DNA from: Raphanus sativus
Taxonomy: Eukaryota > Streptophyta > Magnoliopsida > Brassicales > Brassicaceae
Assembly (NCBI RefSeq): GCF_000801105.2
Contig: NC_079514.1
Location: forward strand, 25,832,293 to 25,896,292
Direction of reading: 5' to 3'
Length of the DNA: 64,000 bases
This document shows positions 55,316-64,000 of the stretch, in pieces; position 1 is the first letter of the stretch; each line of letters starts with the position of its first letter. A program made the translations under genes and the position numbers. Below the pieces are notes generated by a model. That model was not told the origin of the DNA, made no database searches, and saw only the letters and a program-made list of their open reading frames with translations.

Positions 55316-56621
55316 TGTTGGGGTCAAAAACAGTTATCTCGAAATCAACGGCTAAGTCTATTTGTCATACGAAAAACCTTCCGAAAAACGAACACGAACA
55401 CCCGTAAACCGAAGGAACCGAGCAGCCGACCCCGGCCTTGGCCGTAGCCGCCGGGCGGCTAGCCCCGTGCTGGCCGTGGCCGCCAGCGGCTAGCACCCGT
55501 GCTGGCCGTGGCCGCCGGCCGGCTAGCCCCGTGCTGGCCGTGGCCGCCGGCGGCTAGCGCCCGTGCCGGCCGTGGCCGCCGGGCGGCTAGCCCCGTGCTG
55601 GCCGTGGCCGGCGGCGGCTAGCGCCCGTGCTGGCCGTGGCCGCCGGGCGGCTAGCCCCGTGCTTGCCGTGGCCGCCGGCGGCTAGCACCCGTGCTGGCCG
55701 TGGCCGCCGGCGGCTAGCGCCCGTGCTGGCCGTGGCCGCCGGGCGGCTAGCCCCGTGCTGGCCGTGGCCGCCGGCGGCTAGCGCCCGTGATGGCCGTGAT
55801 CGCCGGGCGGCTAGCCCCGTGCTGGCTCGGGACTTCGGATAACGATCTTCGATACACGAATCCCAATCCCCGGCAATCTGAAGTCTGTACTTCGAGTCTT
55901 TCAGGACGAATCATCGAGATTCCGTGTACGAAGCTCCGCTTCTTACTCCAACCTAGGACCGTCGGAAAAACTTCGGAAACTCGTAAGATATCGACGGGAA
56001 GGAAGATCTCAAATTCTTCGTACGAAACAGCGATGGTTATCTTAAGACACCACTCGTCTTAACTCTACAAGCGAATGAAGAACTTCCGAAGAAATCGTAG
56101 AAAACAACGGAAGTCCTGGAAACGCCCCGAAAGGGACCAAACACGATCGGACAGTCCATTTACGATTATCTGAGATGGATACGACGATTTACGTTTATCT
56201 TTACATAGCAAGATAAATGCTAAATTGCCGAAAGGACAAATGTCAAAAGAAGCTTTGGGAGAGGAAGAAAGGCAGAGCAAAAATCTGAGAGAGAAAGAGC
56301 AAATCCGAAACTTAGGGACTTAGAGAATTCCTGCTAGCTTAGGACTTAGGAGTTAGACTAGCGGAGCAAAGCTTAGAACGTTTTGTCTCCTTTATTTCCG
56401 TTGTTTTTCGCTTCAGCGTTTCTCTACTTCCCTTTTTCGGAAGAATATTGTACCACCTATTCAATAAAACGCCTTAGTGCAATTTTTCCGCTACGTTGCT
56501 TTATTCTATCAATTTCGTTTGGTTATCGCAGAGAATCCGAGCCTTCAGGGAAAACTAGGTTTACTTAGTTTTCCTTCGATTAACTTAACTAAAATCGACA
56601 GTGCGAATTTCGGTTCCCACA
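55316..56621 (+). repeat. D 3' LTR (1306 bp)
   Basis: Starts after GCTGGGGGGCTAAC. It has twelve minisatellite units (about 55440-55830). Relative to the 5' LTR it lacks about 108 bp after 56246, including the TATA box, but is otherwise almost the same. The U5 stem is at 56549-56557/56566-56574. Confidence 0.92.
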
Positions 56622-57261
56622 TGAGATTAGCCCCAAACTATAATTGCTAAGTTGTGATACTCATCAAATGGATTGCACCCTATGCTTGTTTTAGATTAGC
56701 TAACTAGAACATAGATCACTAGGATCTTTGATTATCTTGAATTATCCATTTGAGCTTGCCTGTCTCCCGTTGAGAAGAACGACAGTTCCTCCTTGAGACC
56801 TTGTATATTCGGCTCGCGCCTAGGCAGATCTAGAAGCCGTCGATCGATATCCCGACAGGTGAATCGATCGGCGATGCGAAAGGTGTATCGCTCGATATCT
56901 CAAAAGGATATTTTAACCAGTGACACTTCACTTGAGTTAAGCGGCTGAGATCTATAGTATCATGCAAGCAACTTGTTAAAGCATTTATAGAGATTATAAT
57001 CTCCATTCCTGAATAGAAACCCTATGTCTAGTACTCTTTATCACATTTAAACAACATATCATATTGTTAGTTAGAGCAACTACCTTGCTCATTTTAGGAA
57101 TTGTTATTTTTATTTCTATCATATAAACCAACATTGCCTAGGATTGATTAGTAGATTTTATTTAATTGGTTCCCTAGCTCCTCGTGATTTGATCCCTAAG
57201 TACTATAGCTGTACCTCTTATTTGAGAGAGTAAGCTCTACTGGGTAATTTGAGCACTATCA
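56622..57261 (+). repeat. C LTR, right part
   Basis: Resumes with TGAGATTAGCCCC (target duplication of D) and ends GAGCACTATCA. It completes the plus-oriented C LTR. A short internal stretch present in other copies (from GGATATCTTTTTC-type sequence to GGCCAGAG) is missing around 56910. Confidence 0.85.
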
Positions 57262-58871
57262 ATTACAGAATGAGCTGAGGGACTTGTCAGTATAAACCCA
57301 CCAGACCATTGACAGGAAGGTTGGCAACATCGAATACATTGAGAATTCCTTGAGGAAGCTTCAAGATACAGTCCTCAAGATAGATAAGAAACAGCTAAGA
57401 TCAGATGATGCCACAAGAAGCTTCACTGCCACATGGTTCAACAGTAGGAGACACAAAATTGATGATTGTTGTCCAATGATCAGCAAATTCTGCACCCCTG
57501 AGTCACACACCTACCACAGTCAAGCTAAATGACTATAACAAAGCGCTGAGTGGGAAACAACCCACTATTAGGTTTTCTTTTATTTTCTTTTTCAGTTATT
57601 TTTCATTTTTGCTTTTATTTTTTCGGATTTATTTTGCAGTTTATATAAGATCCGAGTAGAATGATGATTCCGTCGACCGACACGTACCATTCATATCGCT
57701 AGACACCACACGACCATTACTAACGATCGACGTACACCTCTACGAATCGATCGACACCTTGTCGATCAGGTTTAATCGTTCTCTCTTGTTATATTTATTT
57801 ATTATGATTTATTTTATTTACCTCACTCCGGCTGTGTTACACTGGGACAGTGTAATTTAAGTCTTGGGGAGAGTTTACTAATATGTGTTTTTATTTTGGT
57901 TTTTATTTAAAATGTTTTTCAAAATTATTTTTCACATAAATATTAAATAGGAACATTGATATAGATTTATATTTGATTGTCTCACCATTGTTTAGCACCA
58001 TTCTAGATTTACTGATTGCAGATAGTACTAAAGATGCTAAAGTGGATCAACCTGTCATCTATATACACTAGCTGAGATTGTTTGAAGGAACCAAAGCTGA
58101 CCTCCAACACTAATACTGACTTATTTGCTTGTCTCGGGGTTTGAAAATTACTGGATCGGAATCCTCTTACAAGTCTGGAAGGTAAAAAGCCTGTGTGTTT
58201 CTGGTTCCCTTCCTTCTCTCTCTTCGGCATCTCAAAGATCTAAGTTTATGTCATAAAAGATTGAAATGATTTCTTGAGAGACAGAGGGGTAGGAGCGTCT
58301 CCTGCGACCCCAGTATTCTAAATCTCAAGGATGATCACACATTGTGGAAATGAGGGATAGGTAAATTACCAAAGATCCCATTATTCGCTACACTTTGTCA
58401 AAAATGTATGAGTTACAATGCATATGTCAATGAGATAGACTAGATGACCTTTGTGGCATCGAAACCTGTTGAAATTGAAACTAATAAGAGATTCAGAGAA
58501 GAGAGATGAGGGGAGAAAGGGATCAGAGAAGACTACTTGTGTGTTCAAATACTTGTTTGAGTTGAATCCATGTGTCCTTTGATCGATACTCCCAAGGTAA
58601 AGCCTGCACTTTTATTTTATGTCAAGAAATGAGGTTAGTAGAGGGGAATGTCAGATGAGATTTGCTAAGTTGTTGACTAGATGAAATTGTTTGCTAAGCT
58701 AGGATAAGGCATAATGAACTTCTGTGATTAGGATGTTTAGATATGAATTGCAAACCCATAGAGTGATGACTTCAATATTTTGAATCTTTGAGTTCCTACT
58801 GTTTTCAAACCTTTTCCAAAGATTACTGTTTTTGCTTGAGGATAAGCAAATGAGTAAGTCTGGGGGAGTTG
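57262..58871 (+). pseudogene. C internal remnant: end of third ORF and 3' UTR
   Basis: The first 275 bp are the plus-strand equivalent of the last residues of B's third ORF (57350-57532: RKLQDTVLKIDKKQL, DDATRSF.ATWFNSRRHKI), with a stop just upstream. The rest is the 3' UTR and ends with the polypurine tract AGTCTGGGGGAGTTG at 58857-58871. Gag, protease and primer-binding site are deleted. Confidence 0.8.
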
Positions 58872-59767
58872 TGATAGTGCCCAAATTACCCAGTAGAGCT
58901 TACTCTCTCAAATAAGAGGTACAGCTGTAGTACTTATGGATCGAATCACGAGGAGCTATGGAACCAATTAAATAAAATCTACTAATCAATCCTAGGCAAG
59001 GTTGGTTTATATGATAGAAATGAAAATAACAATTCCTAAAATGAGCAAGGTAGTTGCTCTAACTAACAATATGATGGGTTGTTTAAATGTGATAAAGAGT
59101 GCTAGATATAGGGTTTCTATTCAGGAATGGAGACTATAATCTCTATAAATTCTTTAACAAGTTGCTTGCATGATACCATAGATCTCAGCCGCTTAACTCA
59201 AGTGAAGTATCACTGGTTAAAATATCTAGATCTCTGGCCACACCTTTCGCATGATGACACAAAAGAAGAGTCGGTCGATATCCTTTTGAGATATCGAGCG
59301 ATACACCTTTCGCAGCGCCGATCGATTCACCTGTCGGTATATCGATCGACGGCTTCTAGATCTGCCTAGGCGCGAGCCGAATATGACCACAAGGTCTCAA
59401 GGAGGAACTGTCGTTCTTCTCAACGGGAGACATGCAAGCTCAAATGGATAATTCAAGATAATCAAAGATCCTAGTGATCTATGTTCTAGTTAGCTAATCT
59501 AAAACAAGCATAGGGTGCAATCCATTTGATGAGTATCACAACTTAGCAATTATAGTTTGGGGCTAATCCCAAAAACCTATTTAAACCCTAGATCTATCAA
59601 GTAGACTACTCAGACATAGCTAACAATTCTTAACAATAGATAGATGAAAGAATTGCATAGATAGAATAAAGTAGAAATACAAAAGGAGATGAGAAATCTC
59701 TCCAATCTCTCTCAAACAAATAAAACTCTAGTCTCTCTCTCACACTCTCTGCTTTGAGGGTTGATAA
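58872..59767 (-). repeat. LTR8, inverted and truncated LTR ending C
   Basis: Starts TGATAGTGCCC, the minus orientation, directly after a plus-strand polypurine tract, where a plus-oriented LTR is expected. It breaks off at TTTGAGGGTTGATAA, losing the last roughly 430 bp. It joins the remaining A 5' LTR at AATCACGAGG. Confidence 0.8.
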
Positions 59768-61052
59768 AATCACGAGGAGTAAGGGAACCAATTAAATAAA
59801 ATCTACTAACCAATCCTAGGAGAAGTTGGTTTTAACGATGGAAATAAAAATAGCAATTCCTAAAATGAGCAAGGTAGTTGCTCTAGCTAACAATATGATG
59901 GGTTGTTTAAATGTGATAAAGAGTGCTAGACATAGGGCTTTTATTCAGGAATGAAGATTATAATCTCTATAAATACTTTAACAAGTTGCTTGCATGATAC
60001 TATAGATCTCAGCCGCTTAACTCAAGTGATGTATCACTGGTTAAATAATCTAGATCTCTGGCCTCAACTGTCGTATTGTTGACACAGAAAAAGAGTCGAT
60101 CGATATCCTTTTGAGATATCGATCGATACACCTTTCGCAGCGCCGATCGATTCACCTGTCGGGATATCGATCGACGGCTTCTAGATATGCCTAAGGGCGA
60201 GCCGATAATGAACACTAGGTCTCAAGGAGGAGCTGTCGCTCTTCTCAATGGGAGACAAGCTAGCTCAAATGGATAATTCAAGATAATCAAATATCCTAGT
60301 GATCTATATTCTAGTTAGCTAATCTAGAACAAGCATAGGGTGCAATCCATTTGATGAGTACCACAACTTAGCAATTATAGTTTGGGGCTAATCCCACAAA
60401 CCTATTTAAACCCTAGATCTAACAAGTAGACTACTCAGACATAGCTAAGCAATTCATGACAATGGATAGATGAAAGAATTGCATAGATAGAAATAAGTAG
60501 AAATACAAAAGGAGATGAGAAATCTCTCCAATCTCTCAAAAACAATAAAACTCTAGTCTCTCTCTCACACTCTCTGCTTTTTCTCTTGAGTTGTCAAAAG
60601 CTTGCTTCTTTCGAAGGTTGCCGTCAAAAAACACTTAGCAGGAATATTTAAGCATTTCCATTAGGTTAAAAACTCGTCAGGGGCAATCTCGTAATTTTAT
60701 GAAGTCTTGGTGAAGTAGTCGGCTAAACCATTTCGTCCTCGATATCGGTCGACAACACTGATGTGTATCGATCGATTATAATCTTCTAGTACGCGGATCT
60801 TCTCAGCTACATCGATCGACAACTCATGATGAGTATCGATCGATTCTTATCGTAATGTTGACTTCCGACTTGGTCTTGAATGTTCAACTCGGGTGTATCA
60901 TCTCTTGTACTCCAAAATGCTCCAAAAACATCACTTTCTCACAAAATGCTCCTGAACCTGAAAACATACCTAACAGGCTAGAAAACAGATTAAATATATA
61001 ATAAAATACTAGTATACCATGGTTAAAAACGGGTAAAATCCATGGTATATCA
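59768..61052 (-). repeat. A 5' LTR, second fragment
   Basis: Continues the 37372-37448 fragment from AATCACGAGGAG to GGTATATCA. It shares A-specific variants with LTR1 (GGCCTCAACTGTCGTA, GATATGCCTA, GAGGAGCTGTCGCTC), confirming the pair. It is followed by the ACCAC target duplication. Confidence 0.88.
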
Positions 61053-61582
61053 ACCACCACATTAGCTAGCCATTCCGGGTATTGTACCTCTCGTATGAAT
61101 CTGGCATCCAGTAGATTCTTAACCTCTTCGTTGATTATTTCATCCCTTTCAGGGGCGAACTTCCTCCTCTTCTATCTGACAAGGGGATGCATTGGATCCA
61201 CTTGAAGTTAATGCATGATGACGTCGAGATCAATTCCAGGCATGTCCTCATGGGACAAGGCAAAGCAGTCGGAGTTGGACCTCAAGAAGTCGACCAATCT
61301 CCTTCTTAGCCCTTCTGGGAGCTTGGAGCCTATCTTCAAGTTTCGACCCAAGTTCCCTTCCACGAGTGGAACCTCATCCATCTCCTCCACTTCCGGCTCT
61401 TCGGTATGCGGGGTCAGAAGCTTCTTCTGTAATTGCTATAAGACCTGATTCTTTCCCTTTAGGGTAGTCTGATAGCAGGACCTGGCATTTTCCTGATCTC
61501 CCTTGACCGCCTTAATGCCCCAGGGAGTTGGAACTTGACCAGTTGATGCAGAGTCGAAGGTACGGTTCCATGTCGTGGATCT
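61053..61582 (-). pseudogene. H pol part 2: protease end and RT start
   Basis: Minus-strand sequence that continues 14437 once A is removed: a PEWLANVVV segment at 61080-61058 precedes the VVRKKNGKWR at 14437. Upstream is the linker (61390-61208: LPEGLRRRLVDFLRSN, ALSHEDMPGIDLDV) and the C-terminal part of the protease region (61684-61436 frame, [17 protein letters not shown]). It is cut at 61583 by an F-type LTR. Frame changes are present near 61200 and 61430. Confidence 0.85.
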
Positions 61583-61912
61583 TGTTGGGGAAAATATCCA
61601 GACATAAGTTTTCTCCAGCTTCCAGATAGGTCCTCGACTTTCGGACCCTTGCTCAAGAAGAAACCAGGGTCCAACCCCTGCCATAGGTCCGAGATCCTTG
61701 ATTGGATCGACCCTTGAAGCAAAATAAAAGTTTTCCGCCTAAAGGGAAACTTCCATTTTTCCGATTATGGAAGAGTTCCATTACTTGAAGCCGACGTCTA
61801 CACTTATAAAAGGAGAGCCCAAACCCTAGAACGAGGGATCGACTTTTCTAGACTAAGAGATTAGGGTTAGGCGGCTAGAACTAAGGTTCATACACCATCA
61901 AACGTTGTAGTC
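61583..61912 (+). repeat. F2 LTR fragment (330 bp)
   Basis: TGTTGGGGAAAATATCC through to CATACACCATCAAACGTTGTAGTC, matching 2056 to about 2393 of the F1 LTR. It interrupts H's protease region and is itself interrupted by Z2. It may be a solo LTR or a 5' LTR; the missing part is outside the window. Confidence 0.85.
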
Positions 61913-63059
61913 TGATATATGGTGTTTTTCACATCATTATATATATGTTTTCATTTGTTTCATGTCACTAATTCGTGTCAGTCTAGTCCTTTTGACCTTT
62001 TACAGGTCTGGAGTTGGTAGAAGAGAGAAGAGAAGGTGCATGAAGAAAAGATGTCCTTTTGGAGCAATCCTGCGGAGAACATTCAAGTAGAACAGTCCCG
62101 AGACTGTTCTATCTCAAGCGGAACAAGCAGACGGAGTGATCCGGAGATTGTTCCCGACGAATATGGAAACTCCTATTTCGGGAATTAAAGCCCTGTTGCC
62201 CTAATCTCTTTTCTTCTCATTGGCACCTCCATATAAAACGCCATTTATCATTTTATTATTTTCTTACGCTAGTTTTTACAAGAGAACACTGTGATTTGCG
62301 ATCTGCAACTTGTAAGGGAGAAGAATCCATCCTCTCATAGAGAAGATCATCTGAACTCTATTGTTTCATACTCTGTTCTTATGCAATTTTATTCAGGATT
62401 TATGTCTTTGATTCTCTGCATCATGATCGAGTAGTAGCCTTGCTCGCCTAGGTTTTTAGGGTGTTGAGACATGAGCTAAACATAGATAAGCGATTCCATA
62501 ACTGTTCTTCATTCATACTGTTCTTACTGCTTTCATTAATCTGATCACTTGATGTTAGATCACTAGTTCATCACCTAGTTAACCGCTTAGGAGATAACTT
62601 GACATGTATTGAATGAGCTTAGTATCCCTAATCAGCGAAAGTAGATATTAGGGTGGTAAGTGAACTGATCGGACCTGTTCTCTAAAGCTTGCAATCGATT
62701 CTCATCCCAACAACAGTTAGTTGGTGAGATCGATATGCAAAGCGATCACTGCCACGACAGTGGAGTGTTCCAGCTGAGTGATCCGAGTTCTAGAAAGCAC
62801 TTCATCGCGCTTGAATAATTGTTTGGCTCCAATTCAACACCCAATGAAATACCCTAGGCTAGCTCCTTGTTAAATTGAATCAATCTCGTGTTTTACTTGT
62901 TAACTATTGTTTCTTTAAAACCAAAATCATATCTTCTTCTTAGCTTGAATTCGAAACTCATAGAACTAGAGTGTAGACTGGTCCTCTGGAATTGAATCTC
63001 AAATACTACAATTGCAACTGTTAACTTGGCAGTAGCAAGGATTCATTTTTAGTGTATCA
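61913..63059 (+). repeat. Z2 5' LTR (1147 bp)
   Basis: TGATATATGG to TAGTGTATCA, followed by a primer-binding site. TATA-like ATATAAAA at 62231-62238. The 9-bp inverted repeat of Z1 is conserved at 62089-62110. Confidence 0.92.
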
Positions 63060-63080
63060 AGTTTTGGCGCCGTTGTCGGG
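63060..63080 (+). other. Z2 primer-binding site
   Basis: AGTTTTGGCGCCGTTGTCGG directly after the LTR. Same type as A and B, with GTC for GCC. Confidence 0.82.
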
Positions 63081-63174
63081 GACCAGATTTTTTACCTCTA
63101 ATTTTCGGTTTCATATCTAGTGTAAGATATCTAACTCGTGTTTATTTCTTTGTTTCAGCTGATGATCCAGGTGC

Positions 63175-64000
63175 ATGACCAGTAGGCATACTCGGAGCAA
63201 CGCACAAGGACCATTGCATCAGCTTACCAACGAAGAACTAGCGAGATTAGAACGACATAACCGTCAACAGCCGAGATCTATGAACACCAACATGGGTGAT
63301 CACCAGAATGATCTCACTGCTGCGTTTTCACTCATGCAACAACAGATGCAGCAAACGATCCAAGCGCAGCAAGCTGCTGCCGAGCAAGCTGCCTCTGAAT
63401 GCTGCGAATCAGCAGAACCAACCGGAGGAGGTTGTTCAGATCGGCCAGAGAAACTTACTGCGTGATCTGCCTGCTACGCGATCTGCCATCAACCCTCCAC
63501 CGTGCACTAGGCAAGACTTTGAGATCAAGCCAGCCTTGATAAGTCTAGTGCAAAGGAAGATCTTCAATGGACTTCCTGCTGAGATACCGATGGACCACAT
63601 CGAGCACTTTGACAAGATGTGTGGTTTCATTAAAGCGAATGGAGTACCACCCGATTACATCAAGTGTACTCTGTTCCCTTCTCTATTGATGGGAAAGCTT
63701 CTCACTGGCTAGATTCCCTACCTACTGGATCACTCACGACTTGGGAACAAGTCCGATCTGCTTTCTTGAGTCACTTCTACACGAAATCAAAGACGGCAGC
63801 TCTGAAACAGAAGATCGCGACCTTCGAACAGCTAGTAGACGAGCCGTTCTGTGATGCATGGGAGCGATTCAATGTCTACCGCAGAGAGTGCCCACATCAC
63901 GGTTTTGAGGAAGACTACCTGCTGGGAGTGTTCTACGATGGAGTAGGCTGGGAGTACAAGAACGCTTTGAACTCAGCCAGTAATGGAGATTTCATGGCCC
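63175..64000 (+). pseudogene. Z2 gag, partial and frame-shifted
   Basis: Starts at ATG 63175 (MTSRHTRSNAQGPLHQLTNE). It has a Gln/Ala-rich helix and then shifts frame near 63395 into the capsid-like domain (DFEIKPALISLVQRKIFNGL, EIPMDHIEHFDKMC). It shifts again near 63690 before a GKASHWLDSLPTG-type segment that runs to the window end (ECPHHGFEEDYLLGVFYDG). The domain order equals that of B's gag. The gene continues beyond 64000. Confidence 0.82.

Larger units (their letters stand above)
38106..56621 (+). mobile_element. D, gag-less Tat-type element with E nested in its 5' LTR
   Basis: Bounded by TGTTGGGGTCAAAAACGG and GGTTCCCACA, with TGGGA (38101-38105) and TGAGA (56622-56626) as target duplication with one change. 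The interrupted C LTR reads on as TTAGCCCC. Without E the element is about 9.0 kb: 5' LTR, primer-binding site at 48972, protease (49039), pol to 52922, 3' non-coding region, antisense spliced gene (55136 to 53995 on minus), tract GCTGGGGGGCTAAC, 3' LTR (55316). Compared with T1 the whole gag is missing. Confidence 0.9.
37449..59767 (+). mobile_element. C, rearranged plus-strand Athila-type element with D nested in its LTR
   Basis: C starts with a plus-oriented LTR (37449-38105 and 56622-57261, split by D). It then has only the last part of the internal region (57262-58871), entering in the middle of the third ORF, so the primer-binding site, gag and protease are deleted. It ends in a polypurine tract followed, unexpectedly, by an LTR in the opposite orientation (58872-59767) that is truncated. 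The left terminus is canonical; the right one is not. Confidence 0.7.
14438..61052 (-). mobile_element. A, Athila-type pol-less element plus everything nested in it
   Basis: The footprint is bounded by TGATAGTGCT at 14438 and GGTATATCA at 61052, with identical flanks ACCAC at 14433-14437 and 61053-61057. Read on the minus strand, its 5' LTR is 61052-59768 plus 37448-37372, its primer-binding site ends at 37352, gag-protease lies at 37259-31748, and its 3' LTR is 15770-14438. B is inserted in its 3' UTR and C in its 5' LTR. The two outer LTRs share private variants not seen in the others, such as GGCCTCAACTGTCGTA and AGCTAGCTCAAATGG, which supports their pairing. Confidence 0.85.
61913..64000 (+). 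mobile_element. Z2, Athila-type element, 5' part
   Basis: 5' LTR (61913-63059), primer-binding site (63060), leader and gag, running off the window. Its LTR matches the Z1 3' LTR over its length. Left flank TAGTC would be the target duplication. Confidence 0.9.

Noticed and set aside
606..63059. Z1 and Z2 LTRs as the two ends of one huge element
   Set aside because: The left LTR follows a polypurine tract (3' LTR) and the right one precedes a primer-binding site (5' LTR), the reverse of what one element would show; flanking bases also differ (ACCCC versus TAGTC).

Overview
The window is plant nuclear DNA made almost entirely of nested LTR retrotransposons of the Ty3/gypsy type. No host gene, tRNA, rRNA or CRISPR array was found. 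Two groups are present. Athila-type elements have TGATA...TATCA LTR ends, a TGGCGCCGTT primer-binding site and an AGTCTGGGGG polypurine tract. Tat-type elements have TGTTGGG LTR ends, a TTGGCGCTAGAAGG or TTGGCGCCGTCTG primer-binding site, and in the best copy a second RNase H domain. Athila elements with Ser-Ile-Asp-rich polyproteins, as I remember them from Brassica-like genomes, suggest a Brassicaceae species and a pericentromeric setting. The organism is inferred, not proven. Element names here (Z1, T1, A-H and so on) are local labels.

Layout. 1-1757: 3' end and 3' LTR of Athila-type Z1, next to an RNase H scrap (G, 1758-2055). 2056-2807: Tat-type LTR F1 with leader, split by T1. 2808-11088: T1, a complete Tat-type insertion (target duplication AGCAT) that encodes gag-protease but no polymerase and carries a spliced antisense gene. 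11094-14437 and 61053-61582: minus-strand pol of H, split inside its RT. The split is made by A (14438-61052, duplication ACCAC), a minus-strand Athila-type element encoding gag-protease only. A close relative, B, sits in A's 3' UTR (right-hand duplication GTAAC at 30995), and its left end has grown into a tandem array of LTR+458-bp units (14438-23456). A's other LTR is split by C (37449-59767). C's LTR is split by D (38106-56621, TGGGA/TGAGA), a Tat-type element with protease and pol but no gag and its own spliced antisense gene. D's 5' LTR is split by E (38306-47815, GCCGC), a complete but frame-broken Tat-type element. 61583-61912 is a second F-type LTR fragment, cut by the 5' LTR and gag of a second Z-type element (Z2, to the window end).

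How the parts relate. H > A > C > D > E is a five-level nest, four levels of it supported by target-site duplications or near-duplications. T1 (gag plus protease) and D (protease plus pol) share LTR ends, a primer-binding site, 3' non-coding sequence and a spliced antisense gene beside the 3' LTR, so they look like complementary halves of one family. T1 has near-identical LTRs and a perfect duplication but no polymerase, so it must have been copied by enzymes supplied in trans. The A/B family also lacks RT and integrase yet has inserted into itself. Its polyprotein genes and its LTRs are both studded with the palindrome TCGATCGA.
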